The translations under genes and the position numbers were made by a program. Under the pieces are notes generated by a model. That model was not told the origin of the DNA, ran no database searches, and saw only the letters and a list, made by a program, of their open reading frames with translations. From Orbaceae bacterium lpD02 (lineage in GTDB: Bacteria > Pseudomonadota > Gammaproteobacteria > Enterobacterales > Orbaceae), in assembly GCA_036251875.1 (NCBI GenBank), contig CP133960.1, forward strand, positions 868,001 through 932,000: DNA of 64,000 bases, in the 5' to 3' direction. Positions 36,109 to 45,399 of this stretch are shown piece by piece; the stretch's first letter is position 1; every line of letters starts with the position of its first letter.

Positions 36109-36798
36109 TTAAATGAAAGCCTGTTTATAATAGCGTTCAGGTCTACCTATTTTGCCATAACGAATTTCAACCTTAAGAAAGTTGGTCTGAATACAGTATT
36201 CCAGATAACGTCTCACAGTTGTTTTACTTATCTGTGCTTTGTATGTGATATCTTCAACGGTTAATTCATCAACCGTGTTTTTAAATAATGCTTGAATTCT
36301 TTGCAACGTTAGCACATCAATACCTTTAGTACTTTTTTGGCTATCGGCAAAATCTTTAGTTTGTAAGTTAAACAATTCATCAATTTGCCGTTGGCTAAGA
36401 TTCTTAGGCGAAGATTGGCGTAATAAAAATAATCTAAATTTATTTAGCGAATAAGCAATTCTTTCATAAGAAACGGGTTTTACTAAATAATCAAAAGCGC
36501 CATAACGAATAGCGTGACTACAGGTATCCATATCACTGGCTGCGGTAACAAATATAATATACGTTGCCAGATGTTTATTTACAATATAATCAAATAGCTC
36601 AATACCTTGGCCGTCAGGCAGATAATTATCGAGTAAAACCAATTGTGGATTAAATTTTTCTAACATAACTTTGGCATCACTTAATGTTGAAGCAATACCT
36701 ATCACTTTAATATTAGTATTACGCTGTACAAATGCCGCATTCACTTCAGCTAGCACAGGCTCATCTTCTACAATTAACGCTTTAATCTCAAGACTCAT
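36109..36798 (-). CDS. citB: CitB/DpiA-family response regulator
   Basis: 229-residue response regulator controlling citrate fermentation genes. The receiver domain (1-120) has the acidic pair in IVEDEP (residues 10-14), phosphoacceptor D57 in LVLLDNYLPDGQG, T/S in FVTAAS and K107-type Lys in YLVKPVSYER. The C-terminal HTH (about 175-225) reads YKAQISKTTVRRYLEYC and matches the CitB/DpiA/DcuR group. It is 38 bases downstream of the sensor kinase gene on the same strand. Its likely targets are the citS operon and citG on either side. Confidence 0.92.
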   Translation of the reverse strand: MSLEIKALIVEDEPVLAEVNAAFVQRNTNIKVIGIASTLSDAKVMLEKFNPQLVLLDNYLPDGQGIELFDYIVNKHLATYIIFVTAASDMDTCSHAIRYGAFDYLVKPVSYERIAYSLNKFRLFLLRQSSPKNLSQRQIDELFNLQTKDFADSQKSTKGIDVLTLQRIQALFKNTVDELTVEDITYKAQISKTTVRRYLEYCIQTNFLKVEIRYGKIGRPERYYKQAFI

Positions 36799-36836
36799 CT
36801 TTTACCTCTTAATTATTATTATCATAACCACTTATT

Positions 36837-38453
36837 TTATTTAGGAATAAAAATAGAAAAAATAGTCCCTTGAGGTAAATTATTATTAATTTCAATATAC
36901 CCATTAGCTTTTTCTGTATAAGTTTTGACTAAATATAATCCAATACCATGGCCTTTGCTTTTGGTTGTAACGCCAAGTTTAAAAATCGACGACTTTATTG
37001 CCTCGTCAATTTGATGGCCTTCATCACTGACTTCAATCACATGTTCATCGGTCGCATCACTTAAATATAGGTGAATAATTTTCTTCTCTTTTATGGTTGA
37101 TTCGTGAGATTGGATCAAACTTGCCGTAAAAGCATTATCGAGTAAGTTTGCAATAATAGACATAAATTCGGTTTCAATTAGCTTGTTTGGTATATTTTTA
37201 AGTTGACACATAGGATCAAACTCCAGCTCCAGCCCCATCTCATTGGCTTTAGTGAATTTACCGATTAACAGCCCTGCAATGGTTGGAACCTGAAACCTTT
37301 CAGTAATAAAATCGAGTTGTTGTTGGTTATGACTCGATTGACGAGTAATAAACTCTTTGGCATCCTCATATCGCTGCATATAAATTAATCCCAACAAAGT
37401 GGCTAACCAATTTTGATGTTCGTGACGCAATGCGCGTAAGTTGTCGGCATATTGCTGGACTTGTGATAAACGTTTACTCAGCAAATTAATTTCATTCATA
37501 TTTCTAAATGTAACCACCCAGCCTTGTATTTTATCGTTAAAAATAAGCCGAATACGGCTTGCAATAACCGCTTCATGATTAAAATGACTAATACGGTCAT
37601 ACACATCTTCGAGCAAGCAATCATCATTACGCAATAAATCATTAGGGCTAAGGATATATAGAAATAGATTCGTTCCTTGTAAATTATCAGTGTGCTGTGG
37701 AATGTTAAGAAACTGTCGGGCAAATTGGTTTATATGGATAATATTATAATTAAGATCAACTGAAATTAGCCCTTCATTAATTGATTCCATAATCGCACTT
37801 TGCATTTTTACTAATAACGAAATCTCTTTAGGTTCTAAATTAAACATCTGTTTTTTAATTAAATATGAAAAAATATAAGAAAAAACAAATAAAAAGAAAA
37901 AAAGAATCAAACAAAAGATAATAAATGGATAAGATTGAATTTTATGTAGCTCGTTGAGCCTATCTAACATATATCCAACAGAAACAATACCAATAACGTC
38001 ATCATTATCAATGATTGGTGATTTACCTCTTAAGGATTGACCTAGAGAGCCTTGGCTAATAATGATAATACTTTTACCTTTCAATACATCTTGATTATCA
38101 TCACCGACCATTGGCACATTAATCGCTACATTTTCAGTATGAAAAAGGCGAGTTGCATTTTTATCGCCAATCACAATATAACTTGCATCACTTTGCTCGC
38201 TAATCAAGGTAATGAGATCCTTTATTGCATTTAGATCATGCTTTTTTACTGCAAGGGCTAATTCAGGAATTGCGGCTATCTCTTTTGCTTGAATTTGGGC
38301 TCTTTCGCCTAAATTAGTATATAAATTGGCTTCCGTAATACCATTAATGTATTGATGCATAATAAAAATAGCGAGTGCAAATAATACTGACAGTGCAATA
38401 AACAACTTTTGCGCAAAAAGAAGAGGAAACTTAGTAAGATATAACCTAATCAT
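36837..38453 (-). CDS. citA: CitA/DpiB-family citrate sensor histidine kinase
   Basis: Membrane sensor kinase, 538 residues. An N-terminal TM helix (about 12-32), a periplasmic PAS domain of the CitA/DcuS type (about 35-165, containing SDASYIVIGDKNATRLFH and DNDDVIGIVSVGYML) and a second TM helix are followed by a cytoplasmic PAS, then the SpoOB-type H-box LRALRHEHQNWLATLLGL with the phosphoacceptor His, and an ATPase domain with LLDNAFTAS, DEGHQIDE and GHGIGLYLVK. The ATG at 38453 is preferred to an in-frame codon at 38504. Divergent from citS, as in Klebsiella-type loci. Confidence 0.92.
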   Translation of the reverse strand: MIRLYLTKFPLLFAQKLFIALSVLFALAIFIMHQYINGITEANLYTNLGERAQIQAKEIAAIPELALAVKKHDLNAIKDLITLISEQSDASYIVIGDKNATRLFHTENVAINVPMVGDDNQDVLKGKSIIIISQGSLGQSLRGKSPIIDNDDVIGIVSVGYMLDRLNELHKIQSYPFIIFCLILFFFLFVFSYIFSYLIKKQMFNLEPKEISLLVKMQSAIMESINEGLISVDLNYNIIHINQFARQFLNIPQHTDNLQGTNLFLYILSPNDLLRNDDCLLEDVYDRISHFNHEAVIASRIRLIFNDKIQGWVVTFRNMNEINLLSKRLSQVQQYADNLRALRHEHQNWLATLLGLIYMQRYEDAKEFITRQSSHNQQQLDFITERFQVPTIAGLLIGKFTKANEMGLELEFDPMCQLKNIPNKLIETEFMSIIANLLDNAFTASLIQSHESTIKEKKIIHLYLSDATDEHVIEVSDEGHQIDEAIKSSIFKLGVTTKSKGHGIGLYLVKTYTEKANGYIEINNNLPQGTIFSIFIPK

Positions 38454-38545
38454 AGTATGTTTATGGCTAATTGTAATCGTTATGTAAGTTATTATAAATA
38501 GCATTAAAACCTATAGCGACATTAAAACCTTTAAAACCACTAATA

Positions 38546-38567
38546 AATGATGATACATATCACAAAA
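38546..38567. promoter_or_regulatory. CRP-like site between citA and citS
   Basis: The right half TCACA is exact and the left has TGA at the correct distance within AATGATGATACATATCACAA. Centred about 70 bases before citS. Citrate fermentation is CRP-dependent in Klebsiella, so a CRP site here is plausible. Confidence 0.4.
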
Positions 38568-38628
38568 CTGTAAGCATTAATTCCTTATCATGTGACCCAA
38601 CTTACTATAGAAATAATCGGAGTACATG

Positions 38629-39987
38629 ATGAACAAAACAGAAAGTATAAATAACCCCGTATTAGAGAAAGAAAAAAGTCGGTTCTGGCCCACTGGTTGG
38701 TGGTACTGGTTAGATAACTATAAAGTGGGGATTATTCCCTTACCCTTTTTTGTTATTGCTGGTCTACTTATTTTTGCAGAGGTACTTTATACAGGCAAGT
38801 TACCTCCCGACATCGTCGTTATGGTTGTGACCTGTGCATTTTTTGGTTTTTTATGTGGCGAATTTGGTAAACGGTTACCGATTGTCGGCAAAATGGGGGC
38901 TGCGGCAATTTGCGCCACGTTTATCCCTTCCGCTTTAGTCTATTATGGCTTATTGCCAACCCCCATCATTGAAGCTACTACCAAATTTTATAAAGATACC
39001 CATATTCTTTATCTCTACATCTGCTGCATTATTGTTGGCAGTATTATGAGTATGGATCGAAGAACGCTCATTCAAGGTTTTTTGCGTATTTTTGTACCGA
39101 TGGCCTGTGGTGAAGTTGTCGGCATGCTTGTCGGTGTCGGAGTTGGGGCGCTGTTAGGATTATCGCCATTTGAAACATTTTTCTTCTTAGTCTTACCTAT
39201 TATGGCTGGCGGTGTCGGTGAAGGGGCTATTCCGTTATCAATCGGTTACGCGGCTATTTTAGGTATGGAACAAGGCGAGGCATTAGGACGGGTATTGCCG
39301 ATCGTAATGCTCGGTGGTTTAACGGGAATTATTTGCGCGGGCATATTAAACCGTTTAGGCAAAATGTACCCACACTTAACCGGTAACGGTAAATTAATGC
39401 CATCTGATGGCACTGAAGAAAAAATCTCATTAACCGCTAAAACTGAACTCCCTAATGATGTTACGGTTTTCGCATCTGGAGTACTACTCGCTGCGATGCT
39501 TTATATGGTGGGTATGATCGGCCACAAGTTAATTGGCTTACCTGCGCCAGTCGGCATGTTATTTGCTGCTGTATTCGTAAAATTAACTCACGGCGTATCA
39601 CCAAAAATTCTTGGTGGTTCACAAGTTGTTTATAAATTTTTCCAAACCTCAGTAACCTACCCTATTCTCTTTGCCGTTGGTGTTGCTATTACGCCATGGG
39701 ATAAAATTGTTGAAGCCTTTACAGTGGTTAATATTATTGTTATTGCCTGCACAGTTGTTTCATTAGTCGTTACCGGCTTTTTTGTTGCTAAAAAATTAGG
39801 TATGTACCCAATTGATGCCGCGGTTATTTCATGTTGCCAAAGTGGCCAAGGTGGCACGGGCGACGTTGCAATTCTAACTGCAGCAGAGCGTATGGAATTA
39901 ATGCCGTTTGCTCAAATTGCAACTCGAATTGGTGGTGCGATTAATGTTTCGGTCTCACTACTCATACTCGGTAACTTCCTAGTATAA
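38629..39987 (+). CDS. citS: Citrate/sodium symporter CitS (2-hydroxycarboxylate transporter)
   Basis: Inner-membrane sodium-coupled citrate importer of the 2HCT family, 452 residues, about 11 hydrophobic segments. The two GGxG reentrant-loop motifs are present: LPIMAGGVGEGAIPLSIGYA and CCQSGQGGTGDVAILTAA. Further matches are the N-terminal YKVGIIPLPFFVIAG and the C-terminal PFAQIATRIGGAINV, whose Arg contacts the carboxylate in CitS. ATG 38629 gives CGGAG seven bases upstream; ATG 38626 is also possible. First gene of the operon citS-FAH-citCDEFX. MaeN or CitP-type substrates (malate) are alternatives, but the context favours citrate. Confidence 0.92.
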   Translation: MNKTESINNPVLEKEKSRFWPTGWWYWLDNYKVGIIPLPFFVIAGLLIFAEVLYTGKLPPDIVVMVVTCAFFGFLCGEFGKRLPIVGKMGAAAICATFIPSALVYYGLLPTPIIEATTKFYKDTHILYLYICCIIVGSIMSMDRRTLIQGFLRIFVPMACGEVVGMLVGVGVGALLGLSPFETFFFLVLPIMAGGVGEGAIPLSIGYAAILGMEQGEALGRVLPIVMLGGLTGIICAGILNRLGKMYPHLTGNGKLMPSDGTEEKISLTAKTELPNDVTVFASGVLLAAMLYMVGMIGHKLIGLPAPVGMLFAAVFVKLTHGVSPKILGGSQVVYKFFQTSVTYPILFAVGVAITPWDKIVEAFTVVNIIVIACTVVSLVVTGFFVAKKLGMYPIDAAVISCCQSGQGGTGDVAILTAAERMELMPFAQIATRIGGAINVSVSLLILGNFLV

Positions 39988-40071
39988 CCAATAAAAATAT
40001 CACGATAAAACTCATGCTAACAGCCAATTTGACACAACAAGGCTGTTAGTATAATAACCAAAGGCTCTAGA

Positions 40072-40911
40072 ATGAAACTTATTAGCTATCTTTTATCAAA
40101 CAGCGCAAGCTACGGCATCGCTACTGATAAAGGAATTATTGATCTAAAATCGCAATTAGGTGAACGATACCCAGATCTAAAATCACTGATTGGTTGTAGC
40201 GAAGGAATGGAAAAAGCAAAAATGCTTAGTCATTCCGCTGCTACAACCGATATGCGCTATATAACATGTTTACCCGTTATTCCTAACCCGAATAAAATTC
40301 TCTGTGCCGGTATGAACTATGCTGATAAAAGAAAAGAATTTGCTGCGCTAGATCAGGCTGTAACCCTATTTGTTCGTTTCCCTGACACACAAGTCGGCCA
40401 TAATACGCCCATATTAAAACCGACTGAAACTCAAGAATTCGACTATGAGGGCGAGTTAGCCGTTATTATTGGTAAGCCTTGCTTCCGTATTTCACCACAA
40501 GATGCTTTACAATACATTGCTGGCTATAGCTGTTATATGGATGGTTCGGTTAGAGACTGGCAACACACATGGTTTACCGCAGGTAAAAACTGGCCAAGAA
40601 CCGGGGCATTAGGTCCTTATTTAACCACAATTGACGAGATCGATGACTTTGACTCATTATCGATTAAAACCTATTTGAACCAGCAAATGGTTCAGTCAGA
40701 TGTGCTTGGTAATATGGTGCACAAAGTACCTGAAATTATCGCCTACATCAGTACATTTACTCAATTATCACCAGGCGATGTTATTTTAACCGGCTCACCG
40801 GGCGGTGTAGGTAAAAAACGTAATCCGCCACTATTTATGCACGATGGAGATGTGATTGAAGTCGAAATAGAAAAAATTGGTCATTTAATCAATAGTGTTA
40901 TAGCTGAATAA
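40072..40911 (+). CDS. FAH-fold hydrolase/decarboxylase in the citrate operon
   Basis: 279-residue member of the fumarylacetoacetate hydrolase superfamily, metal-dependent. C-terminal FAH domain from about residue 73: ILCAGMNYADKRKEF, metal ligands E126 and E128 in DYEGELAVIIGK and D157 in YMDGSVRDWQ, K172 in TAGKNWPRTGALGPY, then SPGDVILTGSPGGVG. The usual NYxxHxxE motif reads NYADKRKE, so Lys86 replaces the catalytic His. It lies between citS and citC, its stop one base before the citC start. FAHD1 proteins of this fold decarboxylate oxaloacetate, the product of citrate lyase, and no oadGAB is present, so an oxaloacetate-removing role is my inference. A hydrolase of another 1,3-diketo acid is possible. 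Confidence 0.82.
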   Translation: MKLISYLLSNSASYGIATDKGIIDLKSQLGERYPDLKSLIGCSEGMEKAKMLSHSAATTDMRYITCLPVIPNPNKILCAGMNYADKRKEFAALDQAVTLFVRFPDTQVGHNTPILKPTETQEFDYEGELAVIIGKPCFRISPQDALQYIAGYSCYMDGSVRDWQHTWFTAGKNWPRTGALGPYLTTIDEIDDFDSLSIKTYLNQQMVQSDVLGNMVHKVPEIIAYISTFTQLSPGDVILTGSPGGVGKKRNPPLFMHDGDVIEVEIEKIGHLINSVIAE

Positions 40912-40912
40912 T

Positions 40913-41941
40913 ATGATACAACTAACATTTAAAACACTCTCAAGCATAAAAGATCAAGCCGTTTTAGATTCGATAAAAAATTTGCTACAGAGCGTTGATC
41001 TTAACCTCGATCCTCAAATCGATAATTTTATTATCGGTCTATTTGAGCAGCAAATCATTGCCTGCGCGGGACTTGATCACAACGTTATAAAATGTGTTGC
41101 AGTACACCCTAATTATCAGGGTAGTAGTGTTACGTTAAGCCTTATTCAGCAAGTGATTGAACTTGCTCATGATAAAGGACTTTATCATCTCTTCCTTTAT
41201 ACTAAACCCGAAAATATTGATTTATTTAAAGCCTGTGGATTTTATCCGATCGTTGAATTAAACAACACGATCACATTAATGGAAAACACGCCCGTTGGCA
41301 TATCACATTATTGCCAGTCGCTAATTAAAGAAAGAAAACCAGACACATGTGGCGCAATTGTCATGAATGCCAACCCATTTACTAATGGGCATTTATATTT
41401 AACAGAGCAAGCAGCAAAACAAGTGGATTGGTTATATATTTTTGTTGTTAGTGAAGATGCATCACTATTTTCGGCTGATGTGCGTTATAGACTGGTAAAA
41501 GAAGGCGTGAGACACCTAAGCAATGTGACCGTTTTACCTGGCTCACCCTACATCATATCAAAAGCCACTTTTCCGAGTTATTTTTTAAAAGAACAAACAT
41601 TGATAGAACAAAGTTATATGGCAATCGATTTGCTGATATTCAGGCAGTATATTGCACCAGCGCTATCAATCGCCAAAAGGTTTGTCGGCACGGAGCCACA
41701 TAGCGAAGTCACTAATGCCTACAATCATGCAATGATGGATTGGTTGCAGAGTGAAAACAAATCAACCTCGCCAATAATTGAAGTGATTGAAATAGCAAGA
41801 GTCAGACATGCAGATGAGGTGATCTCAGCATCAAGAGTAAGATCATTATTGATGCAAAAAAAATATCAAGATGTTCATGCTTTAGTGCCCCCTTCAACAT
41901 GGGCATATATTGAACAGCATTATGTTATTAAAAATCAATAG
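40913..41941 (+). CDS. citC: [Citrate (pro-3S)-lyase] ligase CitC
   Basis: Acetylates the prosthetic thiol of the citrate lyase acyl carrier protein using ATP and acetate, 342 residues. A GNAT-like N-terminal domain (about 1-125, with AVHPNYQGSSVTLSLIQQ) precedes a nucleotidyltransferase domain starting GAIVMNANPFTNGHLYLTEQ, where the HxGH-type motif is seen, and ending SASRVRSLLMQK. The start codon is one base after the FAH gene stop, indicating coupling. CitD follows nine bases after the stop. Confidence 0.95.
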   Translation: MIQLTFKTLSSIKDQAVLDSIKNLLQSVDLNLDPQIDNFIIGLFEQQIIACAGLDHNVIKCVAVHPNYQGSSVTLSLIQQVIELAHDKGLYHLFLYTKPENIDLFKACGFYPIVELNNTITLMENTPVGISHYCQSLIKERKPDTCGAIVMNANPFTNGHLYLTEQAAKQVDWLYIFVVSEDASLFSADVRYRLVKEGVRHLSNVTVLPGSPYIISKATFPSYFLKEQTLIEQSYMAIDLLIFRQYIAPALSIAKRFVGTEPHSEVTNAYNHAMMDWLQSENKSTSPIIEVIEIARVRHADEVISASRVRSLLMQKKYQDVHALVPPSTWAYIEQHYVIKNQ

Positions 41942-41949
41942 GTAAATCT

Positions 41950-42237
41950 ATGAAAATAATCCAATCAGCCCTTGCGGGCACATTAGAATCGAGCGATTTA
42001 CTCGTAAAAATAGAGCCAAATGAAAAACTAGAAATTGTTATAAACAGTGATGTAAACAAACAATTTGGTCAACAAATTCGTCAAGTCGTTGAAGAAACAC
42101 TTGCTCAACTAAACGTAGATAACGGCCTTATCATCATCGATGATAAAGGCGCACTCGATTGTGTTATTACCGCTAGAGTGCAAAGCGCGGTGCTAAGAGC
42201 AACCAAAGAACAAGCACAATGGAGCCAATTAATATGA
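41950..42237 (+). CDS. citD: Citrate lyase acyl carrier protein CitD
   Basis: Gamma subunit, 95 residues, carrying the 2'-(5''-triphosphoribosyl)-3'-dephospho-CoA group on Ser14 in [12 protein letters not shown]; the Ser sits at the same position as in E. coli. [18 protein letters not shown] is the other conserved block. The TGA stop overlaps the citE ATG by four bases (ATGA). Confidence 0.96.
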   Translation: MKIIQSALAGTLESSDLLVKIEPNEKLEIVINSDVNKQFGQQIRQVVEETLAQLNVDNGLIIIDDKGALDCVITARVQSAVLRATKEQAQWSQLI

Positions 42238-43115
42238 AAAAATTAAGACGTAGTATGTTATTTCTACCTGGTGCAAATGCTGCCATGTTATCAACCTCAT
42301 TTGTCTACCAACCTGATTCAATCATGTTTGATCTGGAAGACGCCGTTTCAGTTAAAGAAAAAGATACTGCACGTTTATTAGTTGCTCAAACCTTAAAGCT
42401 TGGAATTTATCAAAAAATGGGCATTGAAACCGTCGTTAGGATTAACGCGCTTGATACCCCATTTGGTCTAGACGATCTTGAAGCCGTTGTTCGTGCTGGT
42501 GTTGATGTTGTGCGTTTACCTATGACACATAGCGCGGAACATATTCATCAGTTAGAAGCCCATATTGAACGTATTGAAAAAGAGATAAATCGTCCGAATG
42601 GCTCAACCAAAATTATTGCCGCTATTGAATCGGCAGAAGGCGTGGTTAATGCAGTATCAATAGCCAAATCAAGCTCGCGAATGATCGCCATTGCTTTGGC
42701 AGCTTTCGATTACTTAGTTGATATGCAAACGGAGCGCGGCGATGGACAAGAGCTATTTTATGCTCGCTGCGCCGTATTACATGCGGCACGCGTAGCTAAA
42801 ATTGATGCTTTTGATGTGGTCTACTCAAATGTTAATGACGATGAAGGCTTTTTACGTGAAGTCAAACTCATTAAACAACTAGGATTTAATGGTAAATCAC
42901 TGATTAATCCAAGACAAATTGAGCTATTACATAATGCCTATGCACCAAGTCAAAAAGATCTCGATAGTGCTAATGAGATCGTTGCGGCGGCACTAGAAGG
43001 TGAAAGGCAAGGACTCGGCGTTGTTTCACTAAATGGCAAAATGATTGACGCTCCCATTATTACACGAGCCAAAATGGTAATTGAACTCGCTAAAATGTCT
43101 GGTGTTCGTCAGTAA
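42234..43115 (+). CDS. citE: Citrate lyase beta subunit CitE
   Basis: Cleaves (3S)-citryl-ACP to oxaloacetate and acetyl-ACP, 293 residues. HpcH/HpaI-type TIM barrel with [29 protein letters not shown] (metal/substrate acid), [25 protein letters not shown] (metal Glu) and [16 protein letters not shown], followed by [13 protein letters not shown]. The start is the ATG at 42234, which overlaps the citD stop; an in-frame codon at 42219 lies inside citD. The reaction product oxaloacetate is the presumed substrate of the FAH-fold neighbour. Confidence 0.97.
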   Translation: MKKLRRSMLFLPGANAAMLSTSFVYQPDSIMFDLEDAVSVKEKDTARLLVAQTLKLGIYQKMGIETVVRINALDTPFGLDDLEAVVRAGVDVVRLPMTHSAEHIHQLEAHIERIEKEINRPNGSTKIIAAIESAEGVVNAVSIAKSSSRMIAIALAAFDYLVDMQTERGDGQELFYARCAVLHAARVAKIDAFDVVYSNVNDDEGFLREVKLIKQLGFNGKSLINPRQIELLHNAYAPSQKDLDSANEIVAAALEGERQGLGVVSLNGKMIDAPIITRAKMVIELAKMSGVRQ

Positions 43116-43133
43116 TAACAAGGAATAAATCGT

Positions 43134-44654
43134 ATGACTAAAAATATTGATCTATTGGCAGCGCAATATCCACAGCTTAAAAGCTTAGCCCCTTTTACTG
43201 GCGCCAATACTACCACCCCTTACTTAGCTAGTCTTCAGCAAAAACATGAGCGTAAATTATGCCAATCAATTGAAGATGCGATAACAAAATGTGGCTTAAC
43301 TGATGGCATGACCATCTCTTTCCATCATGCGTTTCGTGAAGGCGATAAAATCATTAATTTAGTAATGGATATCATTGCTAAACAAGGCATAAAAGACCTG
43401 ACCTTAGCATCAAGCTCATTACTTTCATGCAATACGCCATTAATTGACCATATTAAATCAGGTGTAATAACGCAAATTTATACTTCGGGAATGCGTGGTA
43501 AATTAGCCGAAGCGATTTCAAATGGCTTAATGGAAAAACCAGTACATATCCATTCTCATGGTGGACGGGTAAAATTAATCCAAAGCGGTGAAATTAGCAT
43601 TGATATCGCTTTTTTAGCGGTTTCAACCAGTGATGAGTTTGGTAATGCTAATGGCGTATCAGGCACATCGCGCTGCGGATCGCTTGGCTATGCAATGGTC
43701 GATGCGCATTATGCTAAAAAAGTGATCCTCCTCACGCAAGAGATCGTGCCATTTCCAAATGCCCCAGCAAGCATTCGTCAAGACCAAGCCGATTATATCG
43801 TCAAAGTTGATGAAGTAGGTGATGCAACTAAAATTAGTGTCGGCGCGGCGCGTATTACCAGCAATCCGCGTGAATTAATGATTGCTAAATATGCAGCAAA
43901 AGTCATTGAGCATTCAGGCTATTTTAAAGATGGCTTTTCAATGCAAACCGGATCAGGCGCCTCATCAACCGCGGCAACGCGCTTTTTAGAAGATAAAATG
44001 CTAGCCAATAACATTACCGCAGAATTTGCCTTAGGCGGTATTACCCAAAGTATTGTTGAGCTGCATGAAAAAGGCTTAATTAAAACTTTGCTTGATACGC
44101 AAAGCTTTGACAATGCAGCGGGTGCATCTTTAGCTAAAAATCTAAATCACCTTGAAATTTCAACCAATGTCTATGCCAATCCGGCATCAAAAGCGGCATG
44201 TTGCGACCAGCTTGATATTGTCATTCTTAGCGCACTTGAAATTGACCTTGATTTTAACGTCAATGTGCTAACTGGCTCAGATGGTGTTATGCGCGGTGCG
44301 TCAGGTGGACACTGCGATACCGCGGCAGGAGCCAATTTAACCATCATTGTTGCGCCACTAATCCGTAGCCGCATTCCAACGGTGATTAAAAATGTAACAA
44401 CCATTATCACGCCAGGAGAAAGTGTTGACGTGCTTGTTACCGATCATGGCATAGCAGTAAACCCAACCAGGCCTGAAATTGCTCAGCGATTAAAAACAGC
44501 GGGATTACCGGTGATGACGATTAATGAACTGTATAGTCGAGCAACCGAGTTAACTGGCGAACCAGCAGCCATTGAGTTTACCGATAAAATCGTTGGTGTC
44601 GTTCGTTATCGTGATGGTTCGGTGATTGACGTTGTTAGGCAAGTAAAAGCGTAA
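43134..44654 (+). CDS. citF: Citrate lyase alpha subunit CitF
   Basis: Citrate:acetyl-ACP transferase subunit, 506 residues, exchanging acetyl for citryl on CitD. Recognisable segments are GMTISFHHAFREGDKIINL, SHGGRVKLIQSGEI, RCGSLGYAMVDAHYA, FSMQTGSGASSTAATRF and TGSDGVMRGASGGHCDTAAGA, with the last containing the family's conserved DG-G-GH-DT pattern. AAGGA sits upstream of the ATG. A stable hairpin separates it from citX. Confidence 0.97.
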   Translation: MTKNIDLLAAQYPQLKSLAPFTGANTTTPYLASLQQKHERKLCQSIEDAITKCGLTDGMTISFHHAFREGDKIINLVMDIIAKQGIKDLTLASSSLLSCNTPLIDHIKSGVITQIYTSGMRGKLAEAISNGLMEKPVHIHSHGGRVKLIQSGEISIDIAFLAVSTSDEFGNANGVSGTSRCGSLGYAMVDAHYAKKVILLTQEIVPFPNAPASIRQDQADYIVKVDEVGDATKISVGAARITSNPRELMIAKYAAKVIEHSGYFKDGFSMQTGSGASSTAATRFLEDKMLANNITAEFALGGITQSIVELHEKGLIKTLLDTQSFDNAAGASLAKNLNHLEISTNVYANPASKAACCDQLDIVILSALEIDLDFNVNVLTGSDGVMRGASGGHCDTAAGANLTIIVAPLIRSRIPTVIKNVTTIITPGESVDVLVTDHGIAVNPTRPEIAQRLKTAGLPVMTINELYSRATELTGEPAAIEFTDKIVGVVRYRDGSVIDVVRQVKA

Positions 44655-44673
44655 TACGCATAACTTAATCATA

Positions 44674-44711
44674 AAATAAAATGATAGCCATAAACGTCTA
44701 TCATTTTATTT
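44674..44711 (+). terminator. Long perfect hairpin between citF and citX
   Basis: The 14-base arms AAATAAAATGATAG (44674-44687) and CTATCATTTTATTT (44698-44711) are exact complements around a ten-base loop. With only short T-tracts it may be a leaky terminator or an mRNA-stabilising element that lowers citX relative to citDEF. Confidence 0.6.
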
Positions 44712-44729
44712 AGATCAAGATAATTAAAT

Positions 44730-45281
44730 ATGAGCTATCAGCCTTTTACCATTAATCGCCCGATTACTTTAGCTCAGCTACTGGCAGCTAAAGAGCGGCG
44801 CGCTGCTTTACAACAACGCTTAATCAATAGGTATTCACTACCCTTAATCTCGCTCACCATTACCATTCCTGGTCCAATAAAATTAACCCCCTACTCACTA
44901 TTTTTATTTGCACAAGCTTGCACACAAATTGAGGCTTATTATCAGCAAAATAAAATTGCCTGCCTTAACGTGATAAAAAATAGTGATGCTAGCGGCCCGG
45001 AAGGTTTTTTTGTACTAAGCCAAACAGAGCAGCAGCTAAAGCAGGCTTGCATGGATATTGAAGATTCACACCCTTTAGGCAGACTTTGGGATATTGATGT
45101 TATTTCAGCGCAAAACTCCATCAGCATATCGCGAAATATACTCGGTTATCCACCACGAAAATGCTTAATATGCGGTAATGAAGCGAAATTTTGTGCTCGA
45201 GCTAGAATTCATACGATAGATGAATTAACCTCAACAATAGAGACTATCGCAAGGCAAAACGGTTATAAGGATAAGCGTTAA
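44730..45281 (+). CDS. citX: Holo-citrate lyase synthase CitX
   Basis: Transfers the triphosphoribosyl-dephospho-CoA made by CitG to apo-CitD, 183 residues. Conserved segments are LAAKERRAALQQRLI, SLTITIPGPIKLTPYS, SGPEGFFVLS, HPLGRLWDIDVI (nucleotidyltransferase acid pair) and YPPRKCLICGNEAKFCARAR. It is a stand-alone CitX, not the CitXG fusion of Haemophilus. Last gene of the operon; IS debris begins 44 bases after its stop. Confidence 0.95.
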   Translation: MSYQPFTINRPITLAQLLAAKERRAALQQRLINRYSLPLISLTITIPGPIKLTPYSLFLFAQACTQIEAYYQQNKIACLNVIKNSDASGPEGFFVLSQTEQQLKQACMDIEDSHPLGRLWDIDVISAQNSISISRNILGYPPRKCLICGNEAKFCARARIHTIDELTSTIETIARQNGYKDKR

Positions 45282-45289
45282 GGAAATAA

Positions 45290-45324
45290 ACAAAAAAAAT
45301 AAGCTTAATTTTTATATTAAGCTT
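45290..45324 (-). terminator. Former shared terminator of citX and the cysZ unit
   Basis: AAGCTTAAT (45301-45309) and ATTAAGCTT (45316-45324) pair perfectly; a run of eight A at 45291-45298 gives a T-run on the minus strand. The plus-strand T-run is missing because an IS1182-like end begins immediately after the right arm at 45325. The cysZ gene it would serve is now 1.5 kb away, beyond the IS150-like element. Confidence 0.55.
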
Positions 45325-45352
45325 CAGATTGTTGACAAAGAACTCGCTTTTT
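45325..45352 (+). mobile_element. Left-end remnant of an IS1182-like element
   Basis: CAGATTGTTGACAAAGAACT then CGCTTTTT matches the left end of the IS1182-like element at 59167 (CAGATTGCTGACAAAGAACT) with one difference. The matching continues past the IS150-like insertion at about 46784-46794 (GGCGAGTTTTTT). The rest of the element is absent. Confidence 0.7.
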
Positions 45353-45399
45353 TGAAGTGACCCCCAATAGTTGGACAACCAATTACTGGGGGTCTTTTT

